Shown in pieces: positions 1 through 6,499 of a stretch of DNA of 11,823 bases. The stretch comes from an uncultured Kangiella sp. (GTDB lineage: Bacteria > Pseudomonadota > Gammaproteobacteria > Enterobacterales > DSM-103792), in contig CAMLNB010000105.1 of the NCBI GenBank assembly GCA_946481205.1, positions 1 to 11,823 of the forward strand. The letters are read 5' to 3'. The notes below the pieces were generated by a model. It was not told the origin of the DNA and did no database searches. It saw only the letters and a program-made list of their open reading frames with translations. The position numbers were made by a program, and so were the translations under genes. Positions within the stretch are counted from its first letter, which is position 1. Each line of letters opens with the position of its first letter.

Positions 1-3
1 TCA

Positions 4-26
4 TCGCGGGCAAGCCCGCTCCCACA
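4..26 (-). repeat. Pseudomonas-type REP element
   Basis: Read on the minus (leuC sense) strand, this is a GTGG tetranucleotide followed by AGC and a perfect palindrome, GCGGGC-TT-GCCCGC (6-19). This is the form of the short REP elements that are dispersed in Pseudomonas genomes and mobilised by RAYT/TnpA_REP transposases. It lies 10 bases past the leuC stop, a usual intergenic position. The hairpin could also protect the 3' end of leuC mRNA or slow transcription. There is no T-run, so it is not a standard intrinsic terminator. Only one copy is visible. The REP identity comes from recognising the family sequence; copy number in the genome is unknown. Confidence 0.7.
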
Positions 27-36
27 TTGATCCGAA

Positions 37-1440
37 TTAGTTGAAGGTGCGCACGTCAACGAAATGGCCGGCAATCGCGGCCGCCGCGGCCATCGCCGGG
101 CTGACCAGATGGGTGCGGCCACCCTGACCCTGACGGCCTTCGAAATTGCGGTTCGAAGTCGAGGCGCAATGCTCGCCCGGCTGCAGACGATCGGCGTTCA
201 TCGCCAGACACATCGAGCAGCCCGGCTCGCGCCATTCGAAACCGGCGTCGAGGAAAATCTTGTCCAGACCTTCTTTTTCCGCCTGCAGTTTCACCAGACC
301 GGAGCCCGGCACCACCATCGCCTGTTTGATCGTCGGCGACACTTTCTTGCCTTTGGCGACGGCGGCGGCTTCACGCAGATCTTCGATGCGCGAATTGGTG
401 CAGGAGCCGATGAACACGCGGTCCAACTTGATAGACGTAATCGGCTGATCGGCTTTCAAACCCATGTATTCGAGCGCGCGAGTGATGCCTTCGCGCTTGG
501 TGGCGTTGGCTTCAAGGGCCGGGTTCGGCACCTTGGCGTAAACCGGTGCGACCATCTCGGGCGAGGTGCCCCAGGTCACTTGCGGTTCGATATCCTCAGC
601 TTTCAGTTCGATAATCGTGTCGTACGTGGCATCGTTGTCGGACACCAGCGTTTTCCAGTAGCCAACCGCCTTGTCCCAGTCGGCACCTTTCGGGGCGAAC
701 GGCCGATCTTTCAGGTAATTGATCGTGGTGTCATCGACGGCGACCATGCCAACACGGGCGCCGGCTTCGATCGCCATGTTGCAGATCGTCATCCGGCCTT
801 CCATGGACAGACCGCGAATGGTGTCGCCGCCAAATTCCATCGCATAGCCGGTGCCGCCAGCGGTGCCGATTTTGCCGATCACCGCCAGCACGATGTCTTT
901 GGCGCCAACGCCGACACCGAGTTTGCCGCTGACTTTCACCAGCATGTTTTTGTTTTTCTTCTGCCACAGGCATTGCGTCGCCAGCACGTGCTCGACTTCG
1001 GAGGTACCGATACCGAATGCCAACGCACCAAACGCACCATGCGTCGCGGTATGCGAATCACCGCAGACAATGGTCATGCCCGGCAGCGTCGCGCCCTGCT
1101 CCGGCCCGATCACGTGCACGATGCCCTGACGAACATCGCTCATCTTGAATTCGACGATACCGAACTCATCGCAGTTTTTGTCCAGCGTTTCCACTTGCAA
1201 GCGCGAGATCGGATCGGCAATGCCTTTGATCCGGCCTTCGGTCGGCACGTTGTGATCCGGCACCGCCAGGTTGGCATCGATGCGCCAGGGTTTGCGCTTG
1301 TTCAGCTTGAGGCCGTCGAACGCTTGCGGGCTGGTGACTTCGTGCAGCAGCTGGCGGTCGATGTAGATCAGTTCAGCGCCGGTGTCGGCGCGCAGGACGA
1401 CGTGTTCGTCCCACAGCTTGTCATACAGGGTGCGGCCCAT
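37..1440 (-). CDS. leuC: 3-isopropylmalate dehydratase large subunit
   Basis: LeuC with LeuD isomerises 2-isopropylmalate to 3-isopropylmalate in cytosolic leucine biosynthesis. The 467-residue product matches the usual proteobacterial length of about 466. It has the aconitase-family N-terminal features ([15 protein letters not shown], then [20 protein letters not shown] at about 126-145). The three cysteines that bind the [4Fe-4S] cluster are present: Cys347 in IGSCTNSR, and Cys408 and Cys411 in EPGCSMC. The C-terminus ([27 protein letters not shown]) is typical and complete. The ATG is preceded by GGAG with an 8-base spacer on the minus strand, which supports this start. leuD is not in the window and is expected further left. 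The divergent LysR gene and the dyad between them suggest activator control. The frame is intact. Confidence 0.98.
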   Translation of the reverse strand: MGRTLYDKLWDEHVVLRADTGAELIYIDRQLLHEVTSPQAFDGLKLNKRKPWRIDANLAVPDHNVPTEGRIKGIADPISRLQVETLDKNCDEFGIVEFKMSDVRQGIVHVIGPEQGATLPGMTIVCGDSHTATHGAFGALAFGIGTSEVEHVLATQCLWQKKNKNMLVKVSGKLGVGVGAKDIVLAVIGKIGTAGGTGYAMEFGGDTIRGLSMEGRMTICNMAIEAGARVGMVAVDDTTINYLKDRPFAPKGADWDKAVGYWKTLVSDNDATYDTIIELKAEDIEPQVTWGTSPEMVAPVYAKVPNPALEANATKREGITRALEYMGLKADQPITSIKLDRVFIGSCTNSRIEDLREAAAVAKGKKVSPTIKQAMVVPGSGLVKLQAEKEGLDKIFLDAGFEWREPGCSMCLAMNADRLQPGEHCASTSNRNFEGRQGQGGRTHLVSPAMAAAAAIAGHFVDVRTFN

Positions 1441-1462
1441 CGCTCGGTCTCCGTTACCAGAC

Positions 1463-1485
1463 TGGCCGCTTTGGACGAGCGGCCA
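1463..1485 (-). promoter_or_regulatory. Hairpin in the leuC 5' leader
   Basis: A perfect 8-bp GC-rich inverted repeat (TGGCCGCT / AGCGGCCA) with a 7-base loop lies 23 bases upstream of the leuC start codon and just ahead of the GGAG ribosome binding site. In the mRNA it would form a stable stem in the untranslated leader. A role in mRNA stability or translation is possible but not shown. It has no leader peptide rich in leucine codons and no following T-run, so I do not call it an attenuator. Confidence 0.45.
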
Positions 1486-1496
1486 TTATCAAAAGA

Positions 1497-1525
1497 TGGC
1501 CAAGGATAGACGGCCAGCCTACAAT
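1497..1525 (+). promoter_or_regulatory. Candidate promoter of the LysR-type gene
   Basis: TGGCCA (1497-1502) and TACAAT (1520-1525) are separated by 17 bases. They match the sigma-70 -35 and -10 consensus 4 of 6 and 5 of 6. Transcription would start near 1532. The promoter overlaps the divergent leuC promoter. The dyad at 1552-1572 would lie at about +20 to +40, so a regulator bound there could repress its own gene while activating leuC, the common LysR arrangement. This is inferred from sequence only. Confidence 0.4.
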
Positions 1526-1533
1526 AACTCCAA
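1505..1533 (-). promoter_or_regulatory. Candidate leuC promoter
   Basis: On the minus strand a weak -35 (TTGGAG, 1533-1528) and weak -10 (TCTATC, 1510-1505) stand 17 bases apart. The transcription start would be near 1498, leaving a leader of about 57 bases. Each hexamer matches the sigma-70 consensus only about 3 of 6. Weak boxes are usual for LysR-activated promoters. The main support is geometry: the LysR-type dyad centred on 1562 falls about 64 bases upstream of this start, the classic position for the LysR recognition site. GATAAT at 1490-1485 is a better -10 hexamer but has no -35. Confidence 0.4.
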
Positions 1534-1551
1534 TTTCGTTTTTTTATGAAT

Positions 1552-1572
1552 TGCATTCCATTATGGAATGCA
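1552..1572. promoter_or_regulatory. LysR-type operator (21-bp perfect dyad, T-N11-A)
   Basis: The arms TGCATTCCAT and ATGGAATGCA are exact reverse complements around a single central T at 1562. The dyad contains the LysR-family pattern T-N11-A (T1556, A1568) inside ATTCC...GGAAT. It lies between the divergent leuC and LysR genes, the normal place for the recognition site of such a regulator. It overlaps the most upstream possible start of the regulator gene (1568), which argues that translation really starts at 1592. A perfect 10-bp arm pair is very unlikely by chance in a short spacer. Confidence 0.75.
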
Positions 1573-1591
1573 GCGCCGCCGGATTGCCCTG

Positions 1592-2470
1592 ATGGACAAC
1601 GCCCAACTCAAAGCCTTTGTCGCGGTTGCCGACGGCCAGTCGTTTTCCCGCGCCGCCGACCAGCTGCACCTGACCCAGCCTGCGGTCAGCAAGCGCATTG
1701 CCAACCTCGAAACCGAGCTCGGTCAGCGCCTGTTCGACCGGGTCGGCCACGCGGTTCACTTGACACCGGCCGGCCAGACCTTGCTGCCACGCGCACGCCG
1801 GCTGCTGCAGGACATGGACGACACCGCCACCGCGCTATCGAACCTGACCGGCCGCATCGCCGGCCCGTTGCGTATCGCCACCAGTCACCATATCGGCCTG
1901 CGCCGGCTGCCGGCGCTGCTCAGCGACTACACCGCCCGCTACCCCGAGGTGACGCTGGAATTCGATTTCGTCGATTCCGAGCAGGCCTACCACGAAGTCG
2001 AACAAGGCCTGCGCGAGCTGGCCATTGTCACGCTGCCAGATGAACCGCAGGTGTCGGTGACGGCGGTGCCGGTCTGGCGCGAACGGCTGATCCCTTGCGT
2101 CCAGCGCAGCCACCCGCTGGCCCGCAAGCGCACGGTTGCCATCGCCGAACTGGCCGCGCACCGCGCCGTCTTGCTCGGCGGCCATACCTTTACGCAGCAG
2201 AAAGTCGATCAGCTGTTTGCCGCCCATCAGGTCGAGCTGCGCGATCGCACCAGCAGCAGCTACCTCGAAGCCATCGCGATGCTGGTCACCGCCGGCCAAG
2301 GCTGGGCGCTGCTGCCGGACATCATGGTGCGCGAAGAATTGGTCGCACTGAACGTGCAGCCGGCGATTGCCATCGAGCGTTCGCTCGGCGTGGTGCATCA
2401 CCGCGATCGGACCTTGTCGAATGCCGGTCGCGCCTTGGTGCAATTGCTGCGCGAGGCAGCATCGGTCTGA
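1592..2470 (+). CDS. LysR-type transcriptional regulator, divergent from leuC
   Basis: A 292-residue LysR-family DNA-binding regulator of normal family length. Residues 1-60 form the winged HTH (AFVAVADGQSFSRAADQLHLTQPAVSKRI), followed by the linker helix. From about residue 85 comes the periplasmic-binding-like effector domain (GPLRIATSHHIGL... to ...GWALLPDIMV). It is cytosolic and usually tetrameric. An in-frame ATG at 1568 would add eight residues (MQRRRIAL), but that start lies inside the operator dyad, and family members normally begin at the MD-x-x-x-L-x-x-F position, so I chose 1592. Neither start has a strong ribosome binding site. Adjacency to leuC and the shared operator make leuC its likely target. 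The effector is unknown; a leucine-pathway intermediate such as 2-isopropylmalate would be a reasonable guess. Confidence 0.93.
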   Translation: MDNAQLKAFVAVADGQSFSRAADQLHLTQPAVSKRIANLETELGQRLFDRVGHAVHLTPAGQTLLPRARRLLQDMDDTATALSNLTGRIAGPLRIATSHHIGLRRLPALLSDYTARYPEVTLEFDFVDSEQAYHEVEQGLRELAIVTLPDEPQVSVTAVPVWRERLIPCVQRSHPLARKRTVAIAELAAHRAVLLGGHTFTQQKVDQLFAAHQVELRDRTSSSYLEAIAMLVTAGQGWALLPDIMVREELVALNVQPAIAIERSLGVVHHRDRTLSNAGRALVQLLREAASV

Positions 2471-2590
2471 CCTGTTTTTCAAGCCGCAGATTCAGCGCGG
2501 TTTTGTGTGCGCTGCGCTTGACAGCCCGCGGCTTCGCTACCACGCTACGCGCCGTTATTTGCCGCCCGGTTTCCCGGCCGAGAATTGAAG

Positions 2591-3676
2591 ATGTCGATGA
2601 ACACCGCGCCGGCGCCGTTGTTGCCGGCTGGCACGCTGGCCGCCTTGCGTGCCGCTTGGGCGTTGCCGGACCTGCCGGCCCAAGCTTTGGGTGGTGAAGA
2701 AAGCCGCATCAACGTCAGCCTGCGCATTGGCGATATGGTGCTGCAGCGAATCAACGCCAGCGTGTTTCCACAACCGCAGCGCGTGGTCGATAACGTGGTT
2801 CAGGTCAGCCGGCATTTGGCCACACACATTGCCGACCACAGCTACCATGAGCAGGCCTTGCAGGCCGTGCCGGCCCGCAGCGGCGAGTACGGTGTGCTGA
2901 TCGATGGCGGCCTCTGGCGCGCCACCCGTTTCATCGCCGGTGGCGTCAATCATGATCGGGTCAGCAGCGACGCGATTGCCCGCGAAGGCGCCCGCGCGAT
3001 CGCGGCGTTTCTGCTGGCGATGCGCGATTTCAATCCGCGTCATTTCGAGCCGGCCCTGCCGGAATTTCATCAGCTGTCGAACCGCATCGTTGCGCTGCGC
3101 GAAGCCGTGCACGCCGATCGACTCGGCCGTGCACACCACGCCGCTGCCGTTATCGCGGGTTTGGAACAGCGTATCGGCTATCTGGAGCAACTGGAGCGGC
3201 AATGTGTCAGCGGCCGTTTGCCAGCGCGCTTTGTTCACGGCGATACCAAGATCGCCAACGTGCTGTTCAACAGCAGCGGCAATGCGCTGGCGGTGATGGA
3301 TCTCGACACGGTCATGGTATCGAGTCTGGTGTTCGATTTTGCCGACATGGCGCGTTCCTATTGCAACCCAGCCGGCGAACACAGCGTGCCGGATGCGGTC
3401 AGCGTCTCGACATCGCGTTTCCGCGCGCTGGCCGATGGCTTTTTGTCGGTGCTCGACCGCGAGCTGAGCCGGGTCGAACGGGAAGCACTGTTGCCTGCCA
3501 CACTGGCGGTCACCACAACACTGGCCATCCGCTTTTTGACCGATCACCTGAGCGGCGATCACTACTTCCGGGTTGAACAAGCCGGTGACAACCTGCGCCG
3601 CGCTGCGGTACAACTGGCGCTGGTGCAGGCCTTCGAGCGCGAACAGAAATCGCTGCGCCGGCATTTGCGCCTTTAG
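2591..3676 (+). CDS. APH-fold phosphotransferase, N-acetylhexosamine 1-kinase-like
   Basis: A 361-residue soluble kinase of the aminoglycoside phosphotransferase/choline kinase fold. The N-lobe contains VLQRIN followed by VFPQP (about 50-62), typical of the NahK-like branch often labelled mucin desulfatase or phosphotransferase. The C-lobe has the catalytic loop HGDTKIANVLF (His216, Asp218) and the metal-binding DLDTVM (Asp237, Asp239), followed by FDFADMARSYCNP. Known branch members phosphorylate N-acetylhexosamines at C1 with ATP, but the substrate here cannot be read from sequence. It begins 120 bases after the LysR gene and ends 35 bases before the metallopeptidase gene, so those two may be co-transcribed. 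The start is ambiguous: TTG 2585, ATG 2591 or ATG 2597 are in frame. I chose 2591 because GAG lies 8 bases upstream. No sugar-metabolism genes flank it. Confidence 0.85.
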   Translation: MSMNTAPAPLLPAGTLAALRAAWALPDLPAQALGGEESRINVSLRIGDMVLQRINASVFPQPQRVVDNVVQVSRHLATHIADHSYHEQALQAVPARSGEYGVLIDGGLWRATRFIAGGVNHDRVSSDAIAREGARAIAAFLLAMRDFNPRHFEPALPEFHQLSNRIVALREAVHADRLGRAHHAAAVIAGLEQRIGYLEQLERQCVSGRLPARFVHGDTKIANVLFNSSGNALAVMDLDTVMVSSLVFDFADMARSYCNPAGEHSVPDAVSVSTSRFRALADGFLSVLDRELSRVEREALLPATLAVTTTLAIRFLTDHLSGDHYFRVEQAGDNLRRAAVQLALVQAFEREQKSLRRHLRL

Positions 3677-3711
3677 CAAGGACCCTCCCGCCCTCGACCA
3701 GGAGCTTCGCG

Positions 3712-4554
3712 ATGAAATGGGAAAAATTCCGCCGCAGCAGCAACGTCGAGGATCGCCGCGGTGTCCGCGGTGGTGGCAAAGGCCTGCTCGGCGGCGGTAT
3801 CGGCGGCATCGTGATTTTGCTGGTGGCCTGGTATTTCGGCCTCGATCCGCAAATGCTGATGCAGGGCGCGCAAATGCTCGACAGCAACAGCAGCCAGCAA
3901 GGTGAAGCGCTGCAAACGGATCAGGATCCGCAATCGGAAATGGTCGCGCACGTGCTCGGCGACACCGAAGATGTCTGGAATGCTCTGTTTGCCCAACAAG
4001 GCGGCCAGTACCGCGCACCACGCCTGATTCTGTTCAGCGGCGCGACGCCGACGGCCTGCGGCATGGGGCAGTCAGCAATGGGGCCGTTCTACTGCCCGCC
4101 GGACGAGCAGGTTTACATCGATCTGAGTTTCTTCCGCGATCTGCACCAACGTTTTGGCGCGCCCGGCGATTTTGCCCAAGCCTATGTCATCGCACACGAA
4201 GTCGGCCATCACGTGCAGAACCTGATGGGCCTGTCCGAGCAAGTGCATCAAGCCAGGCAAGAATTGTCCGAAGCCGACGGCAATGCGCTGTCGGTCAAGC
4301 TGGAGCTGCAGGCGGATTGTTTGGCCGGGCTTTGGGCGCACCATGCCGAAGGCCGTTTCCAGTTTCTCGAAGCCGGCGACGTCGAAGAAGCGCTGACTGC
4401 CGCCGCCGCGATTGGCGACGACCGGCTGCAGCGTCAGGCCGGCGGCCAAGTCGTACCGGAATCGTTCAGCCACGGCAGCAGTGCTCAACGCGTGCAATGG
4501 TTTCGGACCGGGCTCAACCAAGGCCAATTGGCCGCCTGCGATACTTTCCGTTAG
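3712..4554 (+). CDS. ypfJ: YpfJ-family membrane-anchored zinc metallopeptidase
   Basis: A 280-residue protein of the neutral zinc metallopeptidase family (Pfam Zn_peptidase, E. coli YpfJ). The N-terminus has the family signature MKWEKFRRSSNVEDRRG, a glycine-rich linker, and one membrane segment at about 28-43 (GGIGGIVILLVAWYFG). The bulk is therefore probably periplasmic. The zinc site is HEVGHH (162-167; His162 and His166 as ligands, Glu163 as catalytic base). Glu198 in LELQADCLAG is the likely third ligand. The C-terminal SHGSSAQRVQWF-type motif is conserved. Length and domain order are complete. AGGAG seven bases before the ATG supports the start. It follows the kinase gene by 35 bases. 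The physiological substrate of this family is not known. Confidence 0.93.
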   Translation: MKWEKFRRSSNVEDRRGVRGGGKGLLGGGIGGIVILLVAWYFGLDPQMLMQGAQMLDSNSSQQGEALQTDQDPQSEMVAHVLGDTEDVWNALFAQQGGQYRAPRLILFSGATPTACGMGQSAMGPFYCPPDEQVYIDLSFFRDLHQRFGAPGDFAQAYVIAHEVGHHVQNLMGLSEQVHQARQELSEADGNALSVKLELQADCLAGLWAHHAEGRFQFLEAGDVEEALTAAAAIGDDRLQRQAGGQVVPESFSHGSSAQRVQWFRTGLNQGQLAACDTFR

Positions 4555-5018
4555 GTAGACGTGGCCGCTAAACAAATCTGCCTGGCAAAAAATAGCGCGG
4601 AAATGACGCGTCAAATTTGTGGCTGTTATGAGGCTGCCTGAAAACCGACGCGATAAACTATTGTTTTTGCTTGCTTTGCATCACAATGCATCGCCCTGTA
4701 GTGGCGTAATATGCCGCAAATTGTCAGCCGCATCACAGGATACCCCGGCTCGAAATTAGTACAGTTGATCAGGTTAAACAGCGGTCTCGGTGGTGACGTC
4801 CGGCCATCTAATCGATTTCGACGGATTTCGCTTCGAAACCGGCAATCGAGACCTCCTGACAGCCAAAATCACCTGATTACGGCATAGTTCTTGCCCTATG
4901 GCCCGGCGCCCGTTTTGGTGCAGGGCTGTTTGGCGTGTCAGCGCGCAAGAACGATCAGACGAACATGCGCGAGTGAACCAATGCCCACCTCCGACTCCCG
5001 AACACAAGGAAGCAATTG
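4555..5018. other. 464-bp intergenic region upstream of the secretion operon
   Basis: No credible gene was found here. Small open frames, such as a 43-codon ATG frame at 4628-4759, lack ribosome binding sites and recognisable sequence. The region is less GC-rich than its surroundings around 4660-4715. It contains several inverted repeats: TGACGCGTCA (4604-4613, perfect 10-bp palindrome), TGCAT-caca-ATGCA (4677-4690), and a longer hairpin at 4812-4849 listed separately. No convincing intrinsic terminator follows ypfJ. The promoter of the tolC-like gene should be in here. The best hexamers are TAATAT (4707-4712), and CTGACA (4856-4861) with CATAGT (4883-4888), but neither has a proper partner at 16-18 bases. 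I saw no recognisable c-di-GMP riboswitch. Confidence 0.6.
4812..4849. other. 38-nt imperfect hairpin in the intergenic region
   Basis: An outer stem TCGATT/AATCGA (4812-4817 with 4844-4849) encloses an inner stem, CGG-a-TTTCG (4822-4830) with CGAAA-CCG (4834-4841), around a CTT loop. One base is bulged and there is a small asymmetric internal loop. The total is 14 paired positions. No T-run follows on either strand, so it is not a standard terminator. It lies 170 bases before the tolC-like start and could sit in that operon's leader or be a protein-binding site. Function unknown. Confidence 0.4.
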
Positions 5019-6389
5019 ATGCCATCGTCTTTGCGTGTACTGCCTGCGCTGCTGGCCAGCCTGATCAGCGTAGCGCTGACGCTGCCCACACAAGCCCAGA
5101 CCGATGTCGATGATCTGCGCGGCGCGGTGACCCTTGCCGTGACCAATCAGCCGACCACCCGCGCCAGCTGGCATGAATTCCAGGCTTCGCTTGATGCCCG
5201 CGAAAGCGCCTCCGGCAATTACCTGCCACGGCTCGATCTCGAAGCCAACTGGGTCAAGGAAGATCGCGAACGGCCCGGACTGCTCGGCCCGGTGCAACAG
5301 GATCTGGATGGCGACAGCTACGCGCTGGTGCTGCGGCAAATGCTGTTCGACGGCTTTGCTACCCCAGCGGAAGTCGGCCGGCTCGATCACCTGTCCGTTG
5401 CTACCTACTACCGCTGGCGCCAGAGCGCTGAGGAGACCGCGCTGGAAGCGGCGCAAGCCTATCTGGACATGCTGCGCTTTCGCGAGCTGTTCACACTGGC
5501 CGAACAGAATCTGAAAACCCACGAGACCACGCTCAAGCAAATCGAAGAACGCGTTGGCGCCGGCGTCAGCAAAGGCGTCGATCGCGAACAGGCGATTGGC
5601 CGTCTCGCGCTCGCCCGCAGCAATCTGCTGACTGAACGCAGCAATCTGCAGGACGTCTCGGCCCGTTTCCAGCGCATCATCGGCACCCGTCCGGCCGCTG
5701 AACTGAAGCCGTCGCCCGATATCACCGCCGCTGTGCCGGAAGGTGCAGTCGGCACTGGCGCACTCGATACCGCCCCGCAATTGCTGGCGGCCCTCGCCGA
5801 AACCGATGCTGCCCGCCGCGCCCAAGATGGCGCCAAAGCCGGTTATTACCCGTCCTTGGAGCTGCAAGCCCGCCGCGACGAAGGCACTGACATTGATGGC
5901 GTGGTCGGCGATCAGGAAACCACCCGCGTCGCCGTGGTGCTGAGCTACAACCTGTTCAACGGTGGCAGCGACAAAGCCCGGGTCAGCCAATTCGCCAACC
6001 AGCTCGCCGCCGCGCAATCGCGCCGCGATGCCAGCTGTCGCGAAGTCGGCCAAGTGGTTGCGGTGGCCTGGAGCGATTTGCTGACACTGCGCGAACAACT
6101 GACCTCGCTTGAGCAGCATGTGCAGTCGATCAGCAAAGTGCGCGAAGCCTATCGTCAGCAGTTCCAGCTCGGTCAGCGCACCCTGCTCGATTTGCTCGAC
6201 ACCGAAAACGAACTGTTCCAGGCCCAACGCGCGCTGACCAACGGCCGTTACGATCTGGAGCTGGCCGCCGCCCGCGTGCTGGCGCCACGTGGTCAGCTGT
6301 TGAACGCGCTGCGCGTCAACACCGCCCGTTTCGAAGCAGAACCCCCAGCGGCAGTTGCGACCGGCTGTACGGTGCCCAATACCTTCTGA
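5019..6389 (+). CDS. TolC-family outer-membrane channel (LapE-like) of a type I secretion system
   Basis: A 456-residue outer membrane efflux protein that would supply the outer-membrane and periplasmic tunnel for adhesin export. An N-terminal Sec signal peptide is visible (MPSSLRVLPALLASLISVALTLPTQAQ, probable cleavage near residue 26). The mature part has the TolC organisation: two alternating blocks of long heptad-like helices (for example EETALEAAQAYLDMLRFRELFTLAEQNL near 135-165, and the LTSLEQHVQSISKVREAYRQQFQLGQRTLLDLLDTENELFQAQRAL block near 360-405) and beta segments such as SYALVLRQMLFDG and VAVVLSYNLFNGG. The AYRQQFQLGQRTLLDLLDTENEL stretch is typical of the AggA/LapE branch. The ATG at 5019 has AAGGA seven bases upstream; the in-frame TTG at 5016 is less likely. 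The ABC exporter gene follows about 105 bases later. Confidence 0.93.
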   Translation: MPSSLRVLPALLASLISVALTLPTQAQTDVDDLRGAVTLAVTNQPTTRASWHEFQASLDARESASGNYLPRLDLEANWVKEDRERPGLLGPVQQDLDGDSYALVLRQMLFDGFATPAEVGRLDHLSVATYYRWRQSAEETALEAAQAYLDMLRFRELFTLAEQNLKTHETTLKQIEERVGAGVSKGVDREQAIGRLALARSNLLTERSNLQDVSARFQRIIGTRPAAELKPSPDITAAVPEGAVGTGALDTAPQLLAALAETDAARRAQDGAKAGYYPSLELQARRDEGTDIDGVVGDQETTRVAVVLSYNLFNGGSDKARVSQFANQLAAAQSRRDASCREVGQVVAVAWSDLLTLREQLTSLEQHVQSISKVREAYRQQFQLGQRTLLDLLDTENELFQAQRALTNGRYDLELAAARVLAPRGQLLNALRVNTARFEAEPPAAVATGCTVPNTF

Positions 6390-6448
6390 CAGCCGTTATA
6401 GTTGCAGCAGGTATAGTAGTCACACTTTGATGCGCTGAGGATTGGCCC

Positions 6449-6499
6449 GTGAGCCCCAGTTTGCGACCGCTACTCAGCCTCGACCGGGCAACCGCATGA
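6449..6499 (+). CDS. Possible 16-codon leader ORF coupled to the ABC exporter gene
   Basis: A GTG-started frame encodes MSPSLRPLLSLDRATA. It is preceded by GAGG (6437-6440) with an 8-base spacer, the only good Shine-Dalgarno sequence in this spacer. Its TGA stop overlaps the ABC gene's ATG in an ATGA junction (6496-6499), the arrangement used for translational coupling. The ABC start has no clear ribosome binding site of its own, so it may depend on re-initiation after this leader. The peptide resembles nothing known to me. The alternative is a TTG start at 6442 that extends the ABC protein by 18 residues, but GAGG would then be only one base away, which is too close. Confidence 0.35.
   Translation: MSPSLRPLLSLDRATA

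Noticed and set aside
64..1509. Long plus-strand open frame (481 codons) opposite leuC
   Set aside because: It is the antisense shadow of leuC. The translation is rich in His, Arg and Gln with no recognisable domain, as GC-rich antisense frames usually are.
2484..2500. Possible terminator after the LysR gene (CCGC...GCGG followed by TTTT)
   Set aside because: The stem is only 4 bp with a 9-base loop, too weak to call.
2518..2523. TTGACA, a perfect -35 hexamer upstream of the kinase gene
   Set aside because: No acceptable -10 hexamer occurs at 16-18 bases downstream, so I cannot call a promoter.
2555..4021. Long minus-strand open frame (488 codons) across the kinase and metallopeptidase genes
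   Set aside because: It runs antisense to two well-supported genes and its product is low-complexity Arg/Gln/His-rich with no family resemblance.
4628..4759. 43-codon ATG frame in the intergenic region
   Set aside because: No Shine-Dalgarno sequence and no recognisable feature. A frame of this length is common by chance.
4938..6227. Long minus-strand open frame (429 codons) opposite the tolC-like gene
   Set aside because: Antisense shadow of a clear TolC-family gene with signal peptide and ribosome binding site. No domain recognised.
6397..6417. Two TATAGT hexamers 15 bases apart between the tolC-like and ABC genes
   Set aside because: They resemble -10 boxes, but no -35 lies at the right distance (CTGACA at 6386 is 20 bases from the second). 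They may be chance or a weak internal promoter.
6442..6495. N-terminal extension of the ABC exporter from TTG 6442
   Set aside because: The Shine-Dalgarno is one base from this TTG, and the extra residues (MAREPQFATATQPRPGNR) are unlike exporter N-termini. Not fully excluded.
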